Source: PALSA-1006 sp041660815 (lineage in GTDB: Bacteria; Pseudomonadota; Gammaproteobacteria; Burkholderiales; Gallionellaceae). From it: a DNA stretch of 64,000 nucleotides. This document shows, piece after piece, positions 9,802 through 18,827 of the stretch. The position numbers and the translations under genes were made by a program. The first letter of the stretch is position 1. Every line of letters starts with the position of its first letter. The notes under the pieces are model-generated. The model ran no database searches. It saw only the letters and a program-made list of their open reading frames with translations, and had not been told where the DNA came from. Location of the stretch: NCBI GenBank assembly GCA_041660815.1, contig JBAZVN010000007.1, positions 62,001 through 126,000 of the forward strand. The letters are read 5' to 3'.

Positions 9802-9989
9802 CACCACGCCATATTCACCACAAATTTTTCCAATAGTCATCCACTCAAACTGAATTTCATATTGTGAATTGTGACGGCTTAATTGCCGAGGATACGCTCA
9901 TTGAACGACCGCTATTTTTCAGGAAAATCAAGAACGCGGCTAAGCACTTTGTGGACCATGCAGACGGTGGCGACTTGTCAACTCAAACC

Positions 9990-10340
9990 TCAGAAGACCA
10001 TTGCATGATCGACCAAATACCTCTCGTTTTCCTTTATAAGTACCATTTCGGCGACAAATTCACCTGACGCTATAGTAAAAGATTGCTTCCATATAATTGC
10101 TACCGAATTAGGGCGCTTAAAAACAGCTACGGGAACTCGCTTAGAAAAAAACCCTTTCTCAGCTTGATACTGACGACAAATAAATTCGAGATATTCAGGT
10201 GTTACTATCTTTCTCATCCGTTCAGTAAAGTCTTGAACGTGTCTTGCATGGTCGATATTAGTTGAGGCATCCATCAGGTTGTCCATGATTGGATTGGCAA
10301 TATCAAATATTTCGCTCTCAGTCATTTTTTCAAAGCTCAT
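9990..10340 (-). CDS. Small hypothetical protein
   Basis: I do not recognise this 116-residue product. It is mainly helical in its N-terminal half (MTESEIFDIANPIMDNLM; HARHVQDFTERMRKIV) and ends in a strand-like section (VAVFKRPNSVAIIWKQS; EFVAEMVLIK), with no signal peptide, cysteine motif or membrane helix. The ATG at 10340 has GGAAAG about 9 bases upstream; an in-frame start at 10430 would add 30 residues without a better ribosome site. It is convergent with copA and divergent from the hemerythrin gene. Base composition is AT-richer than its neighbours, as is the flanking spacer, which may hint at a separate origin. Codon pattern is compatible with a real gene. Confidence 0.55.
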   Translation of the reverse strand: MSFEKMTESEIFDIANPIMDNLMDASTNIDHARHVQDFTERMRKIVTPEYLEFICRQYQAEKGFFSKRVPVAVFKRPNSVAIIWKQSFTIASGEFVAEMVLIKENERYLVDHAMVF

Positions 10341-10661
10341 TACTTTTTCTTTCCACTTGAATACTGCAAGTTGGCTGGTCAGCAAAGTTAAGTCTAGCAA
10401 AACTTCAAAATTACGATGTGACTGGTCCACGCTGTGAGCAACATGATGTTTTTGAACAAATAGCTGGACAAGAATGTTTTCTTAAAGATTGCACCTCGGT
10501 CGACAGCGTGGGCATTCCGGCCATTGCATTTTCATAATGATTTTACTGCATAACTGGTCATCGATCCTTACCGGACTCTCAGTAATGTTAATAGCGGATG
10601 ATTTTAGTGTGCTCGGAGATTAACTTGATGAAGGCTTCAAAAAAGCTTGTCATAAATGCAA
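10341..10661. other. AT-rich spacer without a recognised gene
   Basis: No frame here shows a recognisable protein or a convincing start. The only structure I can support is the FNR/DNR-like box at its right end. Confidence 0.5.
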
Positions 10662-10675
10662 TTGATCAATATCAT
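10662..10675 (+). promoter_or_regulatory. FNR/DNR-type binding site
   Basis: TTGAT-CAAT-ATCAT matches the FNR/CRP-family dyad TTGAT-N4-ATCAA with one mismatch. A TATATT/TTAATA -10 candidate lies at 10693-10702, putting the box centre roughly 37-41 bases before a start near 10705-10710, the class II activation position. It precedes the hemerythrin gene, which fits control by oxygen or nitric oxide. Confidence 0.6.
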
Positions 10676-10726
10676 TCTTTTATTGTGAATATTATATTAA
10701 TAGCTTTAGGAAAATTTTGAATAAGC

Positions 10727-11263
10727 ATGCGCGCACAACTAGATCTATCTGAAACTGATGCAACTTGGTCAACCCGCTCACTCACGGACTTGATCGGATT
10801 CTTACTGTCCCATCACCATCCATACACTAAAATTGCGCTTGCAGAATTGACTCCCCTGTTGAACAAGGTAGTGGGTGTGCATGGGAGTCAGCATCCTGAA
10901 TTGCTCGAATTGGAAAAACTATTTATAGAGCTGAGAGAGGATATGGGGGCGCATCTGATGAAAGAAGAAAATATCCTATTTCCCTACATGCTTGCGCTGG
11001 AAAGTGATGTTCCTCCGACCTCACCTTTCGGATCAGTGGCTATGCCCATACGCATGATGACGATGGAGCATGAGCATGACAGCTTGATTCTGCACAAGAT
11101 GCGGGAGTTATCACATCACTTTAAGTTGCCAGACGAAGCGTGTACCAGCCACACCACACTGTATAACGGGTTGAGTGAATTGGTGGACGATCTCCTCAAG
11201 CACATTTATTTAGAAAATACAATTGTGTTCCCGAAAGCAATCGAAATTGAACGACAGCATTGA
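10727..11263 (+). CDS. Hemerythrin-domain protein of the RIC (YtfE/ScdA/DnrN) type
   Basis: Di-iron protein likely involved in repair of iron-sulfur centres or handling of nitric oxide. The HHE four-helix bundle spans most of the 178 residues, with candidate ligands in SHHHPYTK, MGAHLMKEENILFPYM, MEHEHDS and LLKHIYLENTIVFPKA. Typical RIC proteins (about 220-250 residues) carry an N-terminal ScdA_N domain with an LCCG motif; here it is missing and the protein begins directly at the bundle. The separate DUF2249 gene 72 bases downstream may supply a partner function. The start ATG has only a distant AGGA. The FNR/DNR-like box upstream supports anaerobic or NO-responsive expression. Confidence 0.85.
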   Translation: MRAQLDLSETDATWSTRSLTDLIGFLLSHHHPYTKIALAELTPLLNKVVGVHGSQHPELLELEKLFIELREDMGAHLMKEENILFPYMLALESDVPPTSPFGSVAMPIRMMTMEHEHDSLILHKMRELSHHFKLPDEACTSHTTLYNGLSELVDDLLKHIYLENTIVFPKAIEIERQH

Positions 11264-11335
11264 GTCGAAATTGCTTAGCCTGAACAATCAGATTAATCAT
11301 ACCTTTCACCACGCAAATTTACTTAGGAAAATATC

Positions 11336-11596
11336 ATGTCGCACGACTGCTCTACAACATTAACTCAAGATTTACATTACCCATTTGATGCTCGCGGCGT
11401 TGCCAAGCGCTTCAGACACGCGGCTATTTTCGGCGCGCTAGATTCCCTAAATCCGGGGGAGACGATGACCTTTGTAAACGATCACGATCCACTGCCTTTG
11501 CTCGCCCAATTGCAGCAACGCTATGGTGACTCTATCGACATTAACTACGTTGCGCGAGAGCCTGGAAATATTGCGATCAATTTTAAACGCATCTAA
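11336..11596 (+). CDS. DUF2249 domain protein
   Basis: An 86-residue soluble protein. LHYPFDARGVAKRFRHAAIF followed by LNPGETMTFVNDHDPLPLLAQL and a final strand FKRI is the DUF2249 pattern, a small SirA-like fold frequently encoded beside or fused to hemerythrin and denitrification genes. ATG is preceded by AGGA at about 8 bases. It lies between the hemerythrin gene and the cytochrome gene on the same strand, so it probably belongs to the same NO/oxygen-responsive unit. Biochemical function is not established for the family. Confidence 0.85.
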   Translation: MSHDCSTTLTQDLHYPFDARGVAKRFRHAAIFGALDSLNPGETMTFVNDHDPLPLLAQLQQRYGDSIDINYVAREPGNIAINFKRI

Positions 11597-11640
11597 ATAT
11601 ATGAGGTGGCTGGCCCACCATCACCTAAGGAGATAATGGT

Positions 11641-12108
11641 ATGAAAAACTGTAAGCTGAGTTGGATTCTTGTCGCCGTACTGTCCGTAATCGTTGCCGTG
11701 CTGGGGTATAAATTCACGGTGGGTAACGTACAGCCCTCCGATGATGGGCGGCAGGCAGTCATGTTGAGCAAAGATGAACGCAATGCATTGCTGCTGGAAA
11801 TGCGCGTGTGGCTGAAAAGTTCGCAAGGCATCCTGGCAGCGGCATCCATAAAGGATTTCGATGCGGTCATTAATTCGGCTAAAGCATCCGGTATGGGGGC
11901 TGAGGCAGATACGCCGGGGTCGTTGTTTAGAAAAATTCCCGTCGAAATGAAGGCGCTGGGTTTTGATACGCGCCGCAAGTTCGATAACATCGCCTCTGAA
12001 GCGGCCAAATCGAAAGACAGCAGTCTGGTGGCAACCAAGTTAAGTGTTGCGATGAATAACTGTATTGCCTGCCACGAGATGTATCGTTTCGTTGAAGAAA
12101 CAAAATAA
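11641..12108 (+). CDS. Cytochrome c-prime-like monoheme protein
   Basis: Exported c-type cytochrome of 155 residues. An N-terminal hydrophobic helix (about 7-25) is a signal peptide or anchor; the single heme motif CIACH lies near the C-terminus (about residue 140) after four predicted helices, the arrangement of cytochrome c-prime/c556 proteins. Members of that group bind nitric oxide, which fits the neighbours. AAGGAG lies 8 bases before the ATG. The lack of a small residue after the hydrophobic core suggests it could stay membrane-anchored. Subtype (c-prime versus c556) cannot be settled by eye. Confidence 0.75.
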   Translation: MKNCKLSWILVAVLSVIVAVLGYKFTVGNVQPSDDGRQAVMLSKDERNALLLEMRVWLKSSQGILAAASIKDFDAVINSAKASGMGAEADTPGSLFRKIPVEMKALGFDTRRKFDNIASEAAKSKDSSLVATKLSVAMNNCIACHEMYRFVEETK

Positions 12109-12162
12109 ATCCAGCCGAACCGTTCAGGTTCGGTGTTCACTTAAAAGAAAGGTGACATAAGC

Positions 12163-12570
12163 ATGACTACCATCAAACAACCTCGAATCTGGCTGGCAAG
12201 TGCACTCTCGATCGTTGCGATCATCTTTGGTTTGATGACGATAAAAGAAGGTGGCGCAGTGTTGCTGGGCAATGAGGAGGCAATTGCCGCGGCTGGAAAT
12301 TATGTACCATTCGTACTCTGGTTCAATTTTCTGTCGGGCTTTGCATACATCGCGGCCGGTGTTGGATTCTGGCTACAGCAACGTTGGGCGGTCTGGCTAG
12401 CAGTGGCAATTGCCGCTGCTATCGCACTCACTTTTGCCGCTTTCGGCATGCACATCAACTCAGGCGGCGCTTACGAGCAACGTACACTGGTCGCGATGAG
12501 TATGCGTACTGCGGTGTGGTTCGTGATTGCGGGTGTGGCGACTCGACTGTTGTTGCGCAAACGTATTTGA
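12163..12570 (+). CDS. Small four-helix membrane protein
   Basis: A 135-residue hydrophobic protein with four predicted membrane helices (about 12-30, 48-68, 75-95, 110-128) and a basic C-terminus RLLLRKRI. I do not recognise a named family. GAAAGGTGA lies before the ATG and the gene is 54 bases after the cytochrome, so it is probably the last gene of the hemerythrin-DUF2249-cytochrome unit and may anchor or serve that system at the inner membrane. No metal-binding cluster or catalytic motif is visible. Confidence 0.7.
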   Translation: MTTIKQPRIWLASALSIVAIIFGLMTIKEGGAVLLGNEEAIAAAGNYVPFVLWFNFLSGFAYIAAGVGFWLQQRWAVWLAVAIAAAIALTFAAFGMHINSGGAYEQRTLVAMSMRTAVWFVIAGVATRLLLRKRI

Positions 12571-13055
12571 AGGGTTTGCAAAAGCTGGATTGTTTCAGGT
12601 CACGTGTCGGTTTGTGAAAATCAAAGCTGACGATTGAAAACTTATCATCACAACAGGTAGTAAAAAGTAGCCTGTCATCCCCGTTTCTTGTGGGGCGCCA
12701 CATGAGCGTAATTAAGTAATTTATTGTCATAATCGGGGGATGTAGTAAAGACAGACAGTCGGCTGTGACAGAAAAGGGGCGGTACTGACCATTCTAGGCA
12801 AATGAAATTTTGAATCAGGAATGACCGCTTCATCCACCCTGTTGACCAATATGCTGTTTTTCCGCCAATGGCTGTACAAGCGTGCCTAGCATCAACAAGA
12901 GGCGGCGGGAGAATCTGGAAACATCGATGTTTTGAGATCATTGTCCTTATCTGCCACAGTTGAAGATGGCCCAAGACCCCAAGCCCTCTGCTTTGAAGTG
13001 ATCGCTTATGATATGAAGCACCTGACTGAAGCCGATTTAACTTGATCCGAATACT
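12571..13055. other. 485-bp spacer without a recognised gene
   Basis: Short open frames exist on both strands (for example 12675-12974 minus) but none gives a recognisable protein, a ribosome site or normal composition. It separates two convergent units. It may contain decayed mobile DNA, but I see no terminal repeats to prove it. Confidence 0.45.
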
Positions 13056-14090
13056 TTAACTACCTAACTCTTTGAAGCTAAAATTCTGCTCGTGAAACAA
13101 CGCAAAGCACGCATCCACCACCTGCGGGTCGAAATGACTGCCGCGTTGTGCGCTGATTTCCGCCAGGGCAGCTTCTATCCCCAAACTGGCTCGATATGGG
13201 CGGTGCGATGACATCGCCTCAACCGTATCTGCAACACTAAGAATGCGAGCCCCAAGCATAATCTGATCGCCCCTGTGTCCTTGCGGATAGCCTGATCCAT
13301 CCATTCGCTCATGGTGTTGCCACACTATTTGCGCAATCGGCCAAGGAAAATCGATGGGGCTAAGTATTTCATAACCGTTCTGGACGTGTTCCTTGATGAG
13401 GGAAAATTCCAGTTCGTTGAGCTTCCCCGGCTTGCTGAGGATTTCGGCCGGAACCCGAATTTTACCAACATCATGCACGACACTGGCCAAGTGTATTCCC
13501 TCAACTTGATCATCAGAAAGTTTCAGCACTTTAGCGATAGCAATGGCAAGTTGAGCAACTCGGCGCTGATGACCTGAGGTATAGGGGTCACGCATTTCGA
13601 CGATGGAGGCAAGCGCAGTGATGGAATCTAGCAGGCTTGTTCTAAGCTTTTTCTCGCTTTCCCTTAGCGCCTTCTCAGCCACCTTGCGCGCACGGACACC
13701 TTGCTCTACCGACAGTGCTCGCTGGACGGCAGGAGCCAGCCGTGCCAAGCGATCTTTCAGCACGTAATCTCTGGCACCCACATGAATCAACTCCACCGCC
13801 TCGATGTCGCTGAGTGCGCCGGTGACCATGACAATCGGCACTTCTGGGTGATCGCGCCGTACGATTTCCAATGCATCCATACCATTAAAGTCAGGGAGTT
13901 TATAATCAGATAAAATAATATCAGGATGGAATTCTTCTAGTGCGAGGATGAATGCATCCCGCCTCTCCACGCGCAGCGTGGTGCAAACGATACCGGCCTT
14001 GCGCAACTCGTGTTCCGCCAACTCCGCATCAGTGGGCGAGTCTTCCAGCATCAAGACACGAAGTTCCCGACCCATGATAACTTGATCCAT
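13056..14090 (-). CDS. Response regulator with HD-GYP domain
   Basis: Probable c-di-GMP phosphodiesterase of about 344 residues. Receiver domain: LRVLMLEDSPTDAEL, phosphoacceptor in IILSDYKLPD, IVMVTGA and YVLKDRL. After a short linker, the HD-GYP domain shows HQRRVAQLA, VVHDVGKIRVP, KEHVQNGYEIL, HHERMDGSGYPQG and DTVEAMSSHRPYR, which are the metal-binding and signature residues. The ATG at 14090 comes 2 bases after the upstream stop; a longer frame to 14132 would overlap the previous gene. No strong ribosome site, consistent with translational coupling. Last gene of the operon starting at 18827, so it is the likely output of that sensory system. Confidence 0.9.
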   Translation of the reverse strand: MDQVIMGRELRVLMLEDSPTDAELAEHELRKAGIVCTTLRVERRDAFILALEEFHPDIILSDYKLPDFNGMDALEIVRRDHPEVPIVMVTGALSDIEAVELIHVGARDYVLKDRLARLAPAVQRALSVEQGVRARKVAEKALRESEKKLRTSLLDSITALASIVEMRDPYTSGHQRRVAQLAIAIAKVLKLSDDQVEGIHLASVVHDVGKIRVPAEILSKPGKLNELEFSLIKEHVQNGYEILSPIDFPWPIAQIVWQHHERMDGSGYPQGHRGDQIMLGARILSVADTVEAMSSHRPYRASLGIEAALAEISAQRGSHFDPQVVDACFALFHEQNFSFKELGS

Positions 14091-14092
14091 AG

Positions 14093-14547
14093 CTATTTTG
14101 TCACCACGGGTGGGTGGTTTACCAGTAACCAATAGAGTCCCAGCTCAGTCACCGTCTTGGCGAACGCATCGAATTTCACCGGCTTGCTGATGTAACTATT
14201 GACACCAAGCTGATAACTCTCTGCCACATCCCTGTCCTCGCTGGACGAGGTCAGCACCACCACCGGAATGGTCTTGATCCGCTCATCGTTCTTGATGCGG
14301 CGCAACACTTCCATGCCATCCACCTTGGGCAGACGCAAGTCGAGCAAGATGACCTTGGGGAGGTTCGTCACTTGGCGCTCGCTATAGTTGCCGGTGGCAA
14401 AGAGGAAATCCAGTGCTTCCGCACCGTCCTTCACCCACACTAGTTTGTTGGCGAGGTTGCTTTTTTTAGGGCCCGGATCGCCAGTTCCGCATCGGTCGGG
14501 TTGTCTTCCACCAACAGGATTTCCACTTCTTTCATCACACTATCCAT
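14093..14547 (-). pseudogene. Rcp1-type response regulator split by a frameshift
   Basis: A single-domain receiver read in two frames. From ATG 14547 (AAGGAG 7 bases upstream) the frame gives MKEVEILLVEDNPTDAELA and then stops 10 codons after an A7 run (14461-14467). The rest continues in the -1 frame with NLANKLVWVKDGAEALDFLF, VILLDLRLPKVDG, VVVLTSS and YISKPVKF, so the phosphoacceptor, Thr/Ser and Lys positions are all present. One extra A in the run would restore a normal regulator of about 150 residues. The gene overlaps the kinase stop by 8 bases, the standard layout for a kinase-Rcp1 pair. It is either a sequencing/assembly error, a real mutation, or slippage-dependent expression. Confidence 0.85.
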
Positions 14548-16636
14548 GTAATTTCTCCTTTGTCGGTAAAGCAAAATAAATCGTCGTACCTTCGCTGACC
14601 TTGCCCTCGGCCCACACTCGCCCCCCGTGTCGGGTGATGATGCGTTTGACGATGGCAAGCCCTATCCCGGTACCTTCAAACTCGGTCACGGAATGCAGGC
14701 GCTGGAATACGCCAAACAATTTGTCCACATACTGCATGTCAAAGCCGATGCCGTTGTCCTGCACGAAATAGATCGCCTCATTCCCTTCGACGTAAGCGCC
14801 GACCCTGATTCGGGGGGGCTGGCTGTTCCTGCTGAATTTGATGGCATTGGATAACAGGTTGGCGAATACCTGATGCATCATCGCTCTGTCGCCTTGAGCG
14901 GAAGGAATGGTGTCGATTTCCAGTTGCAGCTTGTCTGTGGCAACGGAAAGTTGAAGCTCGGCATATACCTCGCGCGCCAGTTGCTCCATATCTATCCCGG
15001 TAAGGTTGAGTTCCAGCCTGCCGGTACGCGAAAAATTCAGGATATCGTCGATAAGCTGTCCCATTCGATAGGTGTTGTCGCACACCACATTGAGCAACCG
15101 CTTACCTTCCGAATCCAGCTTGTTTTCATAATCTTCCAGCAGGATTCGGGAGAAACCGGCGATGGCGCGCAACGGGGTGCGCAGATCGTGAGAGACGGAA
15201 TAGGAGAAGGCTTCCAGCTCCTTGTTCGCCGCCTCCAACTGTGCGGTGCGCTCGGAGACGCGCTGTTCGAGCGCCTGATTGAGCTGGCGAATTTCCTCTT
15301 CCTCCTGCTTGCGTTCGGTGATATCGATATTAGTGCCGATCATGCGCAGGGGTGTACCTTTGGGGTCTCGAAAGGTCTTGGATGCTGTCTGGATGACGCG
15401 CACGGAACTGTCAGGCCAGATGATGCGGAATTCCTGTCTATATTCATTTTCACCACGGAGGGCAGCTTGGATGGTGTCATTCACCATTTTCGCGTCATCA
15501 GGGTGAACGCAGCGCATCCATGCATCGTAATCACTTGAAAAGTCCTCCGGCTGGGTGCGGTAGAGCCGGTACATGCATTCGTCCCATTTGAGTTGGTTAT
15601 TGACGATATCCCAATCCCATACGCCGATGTCTGCGGCACGTGTCGCCAATTGGAGGCGCTCTTCGCCTTCCCGTAACGCCTCGGCACGTTGGTCAAACTG
15701 TTTGGCCAATTCCTCCAGCTCGTCGTCGGTTCCCAGTGGCGCACAACGGCGCTCCGGGGTGCCATCTGCCAATGCCACCCGGTCGCGGAGCGTCAGGATG
15801 GGCTGAGCCAAGCGGTGGCCGAACCAGCTTGCCAAGGCGATGGCTAATGCCGTCAGCAGCAAACCGAGCAACGCGACATCGCGAATGGCTGAGTTTGCCG
15901 GTGCGAGAAGGTGGTCGCGCGACATCACCACATCCAATTCAAGCCCCAGATGGCTCAAGGCTTCCTGGCTCCCTTCGCCCAAATACCGGCGCTCCATGAC
16001 CATATCCCCAGTTAGCTTGTTGTTGCTGGCATACAGGACTTTGCCTTGGCTCAGCAGGCTCTGCTGCATGTCGGCGGAGGAGGTCAAAATGCGTGCCGCG
16101 ATGCCCGGTAGATCGAAATCCACCAGCAGCGCGCCTTGGGTCGTGTTGTAGTAGATCACCGGGACGAACAGACGCCATTGCTTGCGTTCCAAATCTATTT
16201 CCTGGCCGATGACCCCTTGGTTCAGCGCCGTGCGCAAGGCGTTTGAACCTTGATAGGTGGGCAAGTCGGGCAGGCTGGAATACACCGGACGTCCGTCGAA
16301 GTCCAGTAGCGCCACGGCAAGCACATCCCGACCCGCCATGAAATTGGCCACCAGTGGAGGAAGATTGGTTTGACGAGCCTGAGAATCGCTGATGCCGTTG
16401 ATGAGCAACGGGTTCTTGGCCAGCACTTGGGCGCTTTCCAGCACATAGTCAAAACGCTGCGCCAGCCTGTTCGCATCCGCTGTTGCTTGTTCCTTGACGT
16501 GTTCCTCAAGGGTTGCATTCAGGGAAGTGATGAGGCGATAAGCAACTATCCCTCCCAACAGCACCATGGAGAATGCGACAAAGGCTCCAAACCATAGGGT
16601 GATGCGGGTACGCAGGCTTTTACTACGTGGCATCAT
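14540..16636 (-). CDS. Histidine kinase (sensor-HAMP-PAS-HisKA-HATPase)
   Basis: Membrane kinase of 698 residues. A helix at about 10-33 and another near 250-272 enclose a periplasmic domain of roughly 210 residues of the Cache/CHASE sort (DVLAVALLDFDGRPVYSSLP). HAMP (about 275-325) and a PAS-PAC unit (340-450) follow, then a coiled helix and YSVSHDLRTPLRAIAGF, the bacteriophytochrome-like HisKA, and an HATPase with NLLSNAIKF, DNGIGFD and GTGIGLAIVKRIITRHGG. AAGGA lies 9 bases before the ATG. It sits between the fused binding protein and the Rcp1 regulator, so the binding protein is a candidate signal presenter. Confidence 0.9.
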   Translation of the reverse strand: MMPRSKSLRTRITLWFGAFVAFSMVLLGGIVAYRLITSLNATLEEHVKEQATADANRLAQRFDYVLESAQVLAKNPLLINGISDSQARQTNLPPLVANFMAGRDVLAVALLDFDGRPVYSSLPDLPTYQGSNALRTALNQGVIGQEIDLERKQWRLFVPVIYYNTTQGALLVDFDLPGIAARILTSSADMQQSLLSQGKVLYASNNKLTGDMVMERRYLGEGSQEALSHLGLELDVVMSRDHLLAPANSAIRDVALLGLLLTALAIALASWFGHRLAQPILTLRDRVALADGTPERRCAPLGTDDELEELAKQFDQRAEALREGEERLQLATRAADIGVWDWDIVNNQLKWDECMYRLYRTQPEDFSSDYDAWMRCVHPDDAKMVNDTIQAALRGENEYRQEFRIIWPDSSVRVIQTASKTFRDPKGTPLRMIGTNIDITERKQEEEEIRQLNQALEQRVSERTAQLEAANKELEAFSYSVSHDLRTPLRAIAGFSRILLEDYENKLDSEGKRLLNVVCDNTYRMGQLIDDILNFSRTGRLELNLTGIDMEQLAREVYAELQLSVATDKLQLEIDTIPSAQGDRAMMHQVFANLLSNAIKFSRNSQPPRIRVGAYVEGNEAIYFVQDNGIGFDMQYVDKLFGVFQRLHSVTEFEGTGIGLAIVKRIITRHGGRVWAEGKVSEGTTIYFALPTKEKLHG

Positions 16637-16649
16637 GACATAATTCCTT

Positions 16650-18827
16650 TCAGTGAGCCGCGACGATCTGACCGAACTCGTTGTAGCGGGCGAGCCGGAG
16701 TATTCCCGGGCTCAGTGCATCATGTCGGTTGGGCGTGAAGGGGGGCGCATAAGTCTGGATGATCCCCGCGTAAGACGGCACTTCTTCCAAGGCGGTGCGA
16801 ATGGCTTGGCGGTCGGTACTTCCCGCCCGGGCGACAGCCTGGGCCAGAATCTCAGTCAGATCGTACGCTTGAACGGTGCCAGCCGGTGCCAATATCGGCT
16901 CTTTGCCTTGCAGTCCATAATAGATGCGATAACGCTGAGCGAAATCCGCAAGCGGAGGATTGACTCCTTTACCTTCAATCAAAACGGATTGTACAAAACG
17001 CAGATCCACGCGTGCGAGGGAAGCCTTGTTGTTTTCCCAGAAATTGCCGCCCGTTAATCCCCAGTTGGCGAGGATGGGTATGGGGGTGTCGAGTTGCGCC
17101 ATGGATTTGACTACTGCACTTGCCTCGTAGGAGTTGGCGACCATGATCAAGCCATCCACGCCTTGAGCCTGTAAGTTGGTCAGGCGTCCAAGGAAGTCGG
17201 TATCCCCCTGGTTGAACCACTCGATATGAACTTTACCGGGGGGAAGCGCCTTTAGGGGTGCTTGCAGCGCAGCCTCGTTGGCGCGCCCCATGGCCGAGCG
17301 TTCCAACAATACGGCGATTCGCTTGCCTCGCGCAAGGGCATGCCGTAGCAGAAAGGGTGCGCTCCAGTCGTGGCTGAGGGAGACGCGGAAACAGAAGTTT
17401 GGCCGTTGTTTTTTCTCGACTAAGTCGGAAACGGCAGCCCAAGGGATCAGGTAGGGCTGCTGGAGTTTGTGGATGCTGTCCAGCTCGGCATCAATAACCC
17501 CCCCATCTTTCCCGCCCATGACCGCCAGCAAGCCCGGCAGTTTTGCAAATATTTCCAGATTGGCTTTACCCCGTTCAGGATTGTGCATGTGGTCGCGCGC
17601 CATGATGAGCAAGGGGCGCCCCAACACACCTCCGTGCGCATTGATATCTGCCACGGCCATTTCCATGCCGCGAAAAATAGCGCCGCCGGCGACTCTGCCG
17701 TCTCCCGACAGATCGGCGTCCAACCCTATCAGCAACGGTGCTTTCTTGGTCGGCTGCAACTTCGCCAAGCGGGCGTTGAGGCGCAGCTCCTCGGTCTTGG
17801 CGAGCAGGTCATAGCCGATCTCGAAGCCATAGCGGCGCACTACCGGTGCCAGAGCCGCAGCAAAACGCTGCCGTTGCGCCTCATTGAGCTCGTGCACCTC
17901 GACGCCAGCAGCGCGGATGGTCGCCAGAAATCCTGCTTCCCGGCGGGCGGTTTCCTCACGTTCCCAACTACTCAATTCGCGCGCCGTATCGATGATCTGG
18001 CTGCGCACATCCTGCGGCAAACTTTCGAAAACCTTGCTGCTGATAGAAAAGGTGTAGCCCAGCCAGGCATGATTGCTCAAGGTCAGGTGTTTTTGCACTT
18101 CGTAGATGCGCTTGCCGGCGATGGCGACCAATGGGTTTTCCTGACCGGCAACTACGTGGTCGGCGAGTGCTTGGCGAATGTTAGCGAAGTCGATGACCAC
18201 CGGCTCCGCGCCCATGGCACTGAACTGATCCATGATCAAACGACTTTTCATGGTGCGGATGCGCAGGCCGGCAAAGTCTTTAGGGCCGAGGATAGGGCGA
18301 TTGGCGGTAAACTGCTTGAAACCGTTTTCCCAGAAAGTGACACCTACCAGGCCCACGTCCTTGAGCTTGGCAAGCAGCAGTTGCCCCGGTTCGCCATCGA
18401 GCATGGCATAGAGTTCGGCACGATCTGAAAAGTAGAATGGCAGATCGGCGTACTGCATTGCGGGTACGTCACTGCTGAGTTTGGCCGTGGGGGTGAGCAG
18501 TAGGTCCAAGCTGCCGGCTCGTGCCATTTCCAGCATCTGCTCGTCGCTGCCGAGTTGCTGGTCGGGAAAGACTGTGACTTGGATGCGGCCCTGACTTTTT
18601 TCCTTAAGCCGCTCGGCGAACTTCACGGCAGCGGCGTGGAGTGCGCTGTCGGCAGCGAGGTTGAGGCCTAGGCGCAGCTTGAAGACTTCGGTTGCCTTAG
18701 GTTGGGGAGAAATGACTTCTGGCACCCGCCCATTGTGATGGAGCGAGAAAAATCCAACCGCTAGCACGACGACCACAAAGCCAAGCAGAAAAGTCCACCG
18801 CCGCCGCGCGGTTCGCTTTGTATTCAT
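16650..18827 (-). CDS. Fused TRAP-type (DctP) and LivJ-type periplasmic binding protein
   Basis: About 725 residues in two complete binding modules. After an N-terminal membrane helix (FLLGFVVVVLAVGFFSL), residues about 45-360 match DctP-type TRAP solute receptors: FAERLKEKSQGRIQVTVFPD, QMLEMARAGSLDLLLT, LRIRTMKSRLIMDQFSAMGA. Residues about 375-720 match branched-chain amino-acid/amide type I binding proteins: IGLDADLSGDGRVAGGAIFR, GMEMAVADINAHGGVLGRPL, and later GTVQAYDLTEILAQAV. No TRAP or ABC permease is nearby; a kinase follows 14 bases after the stop, so I infer a sensory rather than transport role. Start ATG 18827 has GAGGAG 9 bases upstream; an in-frame start at 18881 lacks one. Confidence 0.85.
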   Translation of the reverse strand: MNTKRTARRRWTFLLGFVVVVLAVGFFSLHHNGRVPEVISPQPKATEVFKLRLGLNLAADSALHAAAVKFAERLKEKSQGRIQVTVFPDQQLGSDEQMLEMARAGSLDLLLTPTAKLSSDVPAMQYADLPFYFSDRAELYAMLDGEPGQLLLAKLKDVGLVGVTFWENGFKQFTANRPILGPKDFAGLRIRTMKSRLIMDQFSAMGAEPVVIDFANIRQALADHVVAGQENPLVAIAGKRIYEVQKHLTLSNHAWLGYTFSISSKVFESLPQDVRSQIIDTARELSSWEREETARREAGFLATIRAAGVEVHELNEAQRQRFAAALAPVVRRYGFEIGYDLLAKTEELRLNARLAKLQPTKKAPLLIGLDADLSGDGRVAGGAIFRGMEMAVADINAHGGVLGRPLLIMARDHMHNPERGKANLEIFAKLPGLLAVMGGKDGGVIDAELDSIHKLQQPYLIPWAAVSDLVEKKQRPNFCFRVSLSHDWSAPFLLRHALARGKRIAVLLERSAMGRANEAALQAPLKALPPGKVHIEWFNQGDTDFLGRLTNLQAQGVDGLIMVANSYEASAVVKSMAQLDTPIPILANWGLTGGNFWENNKASLARVDLRFVQSVLIEGKGVNPPLADFAQRYRIYYGLQGKEPILAPAGTVQAYDLTEILAQAVARAGSTDRQAIRTALEEVPSYAGIIQTYAPPFTPNRHDALSPGILRLARYNEFGQIVAAH

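Noticed and set aside
12675..12974. 99-codon minus-strand frame in the spacer
   Set aside because: No ribosome site, odd composition and no family resemblance; kept as spacer only.
17469..18428. 319-codon plus-strand frame opposite the fused binding protein
   Set aside because: Antisense shadow of a well-conserved two-domain protein; no ribosome site or family signal.
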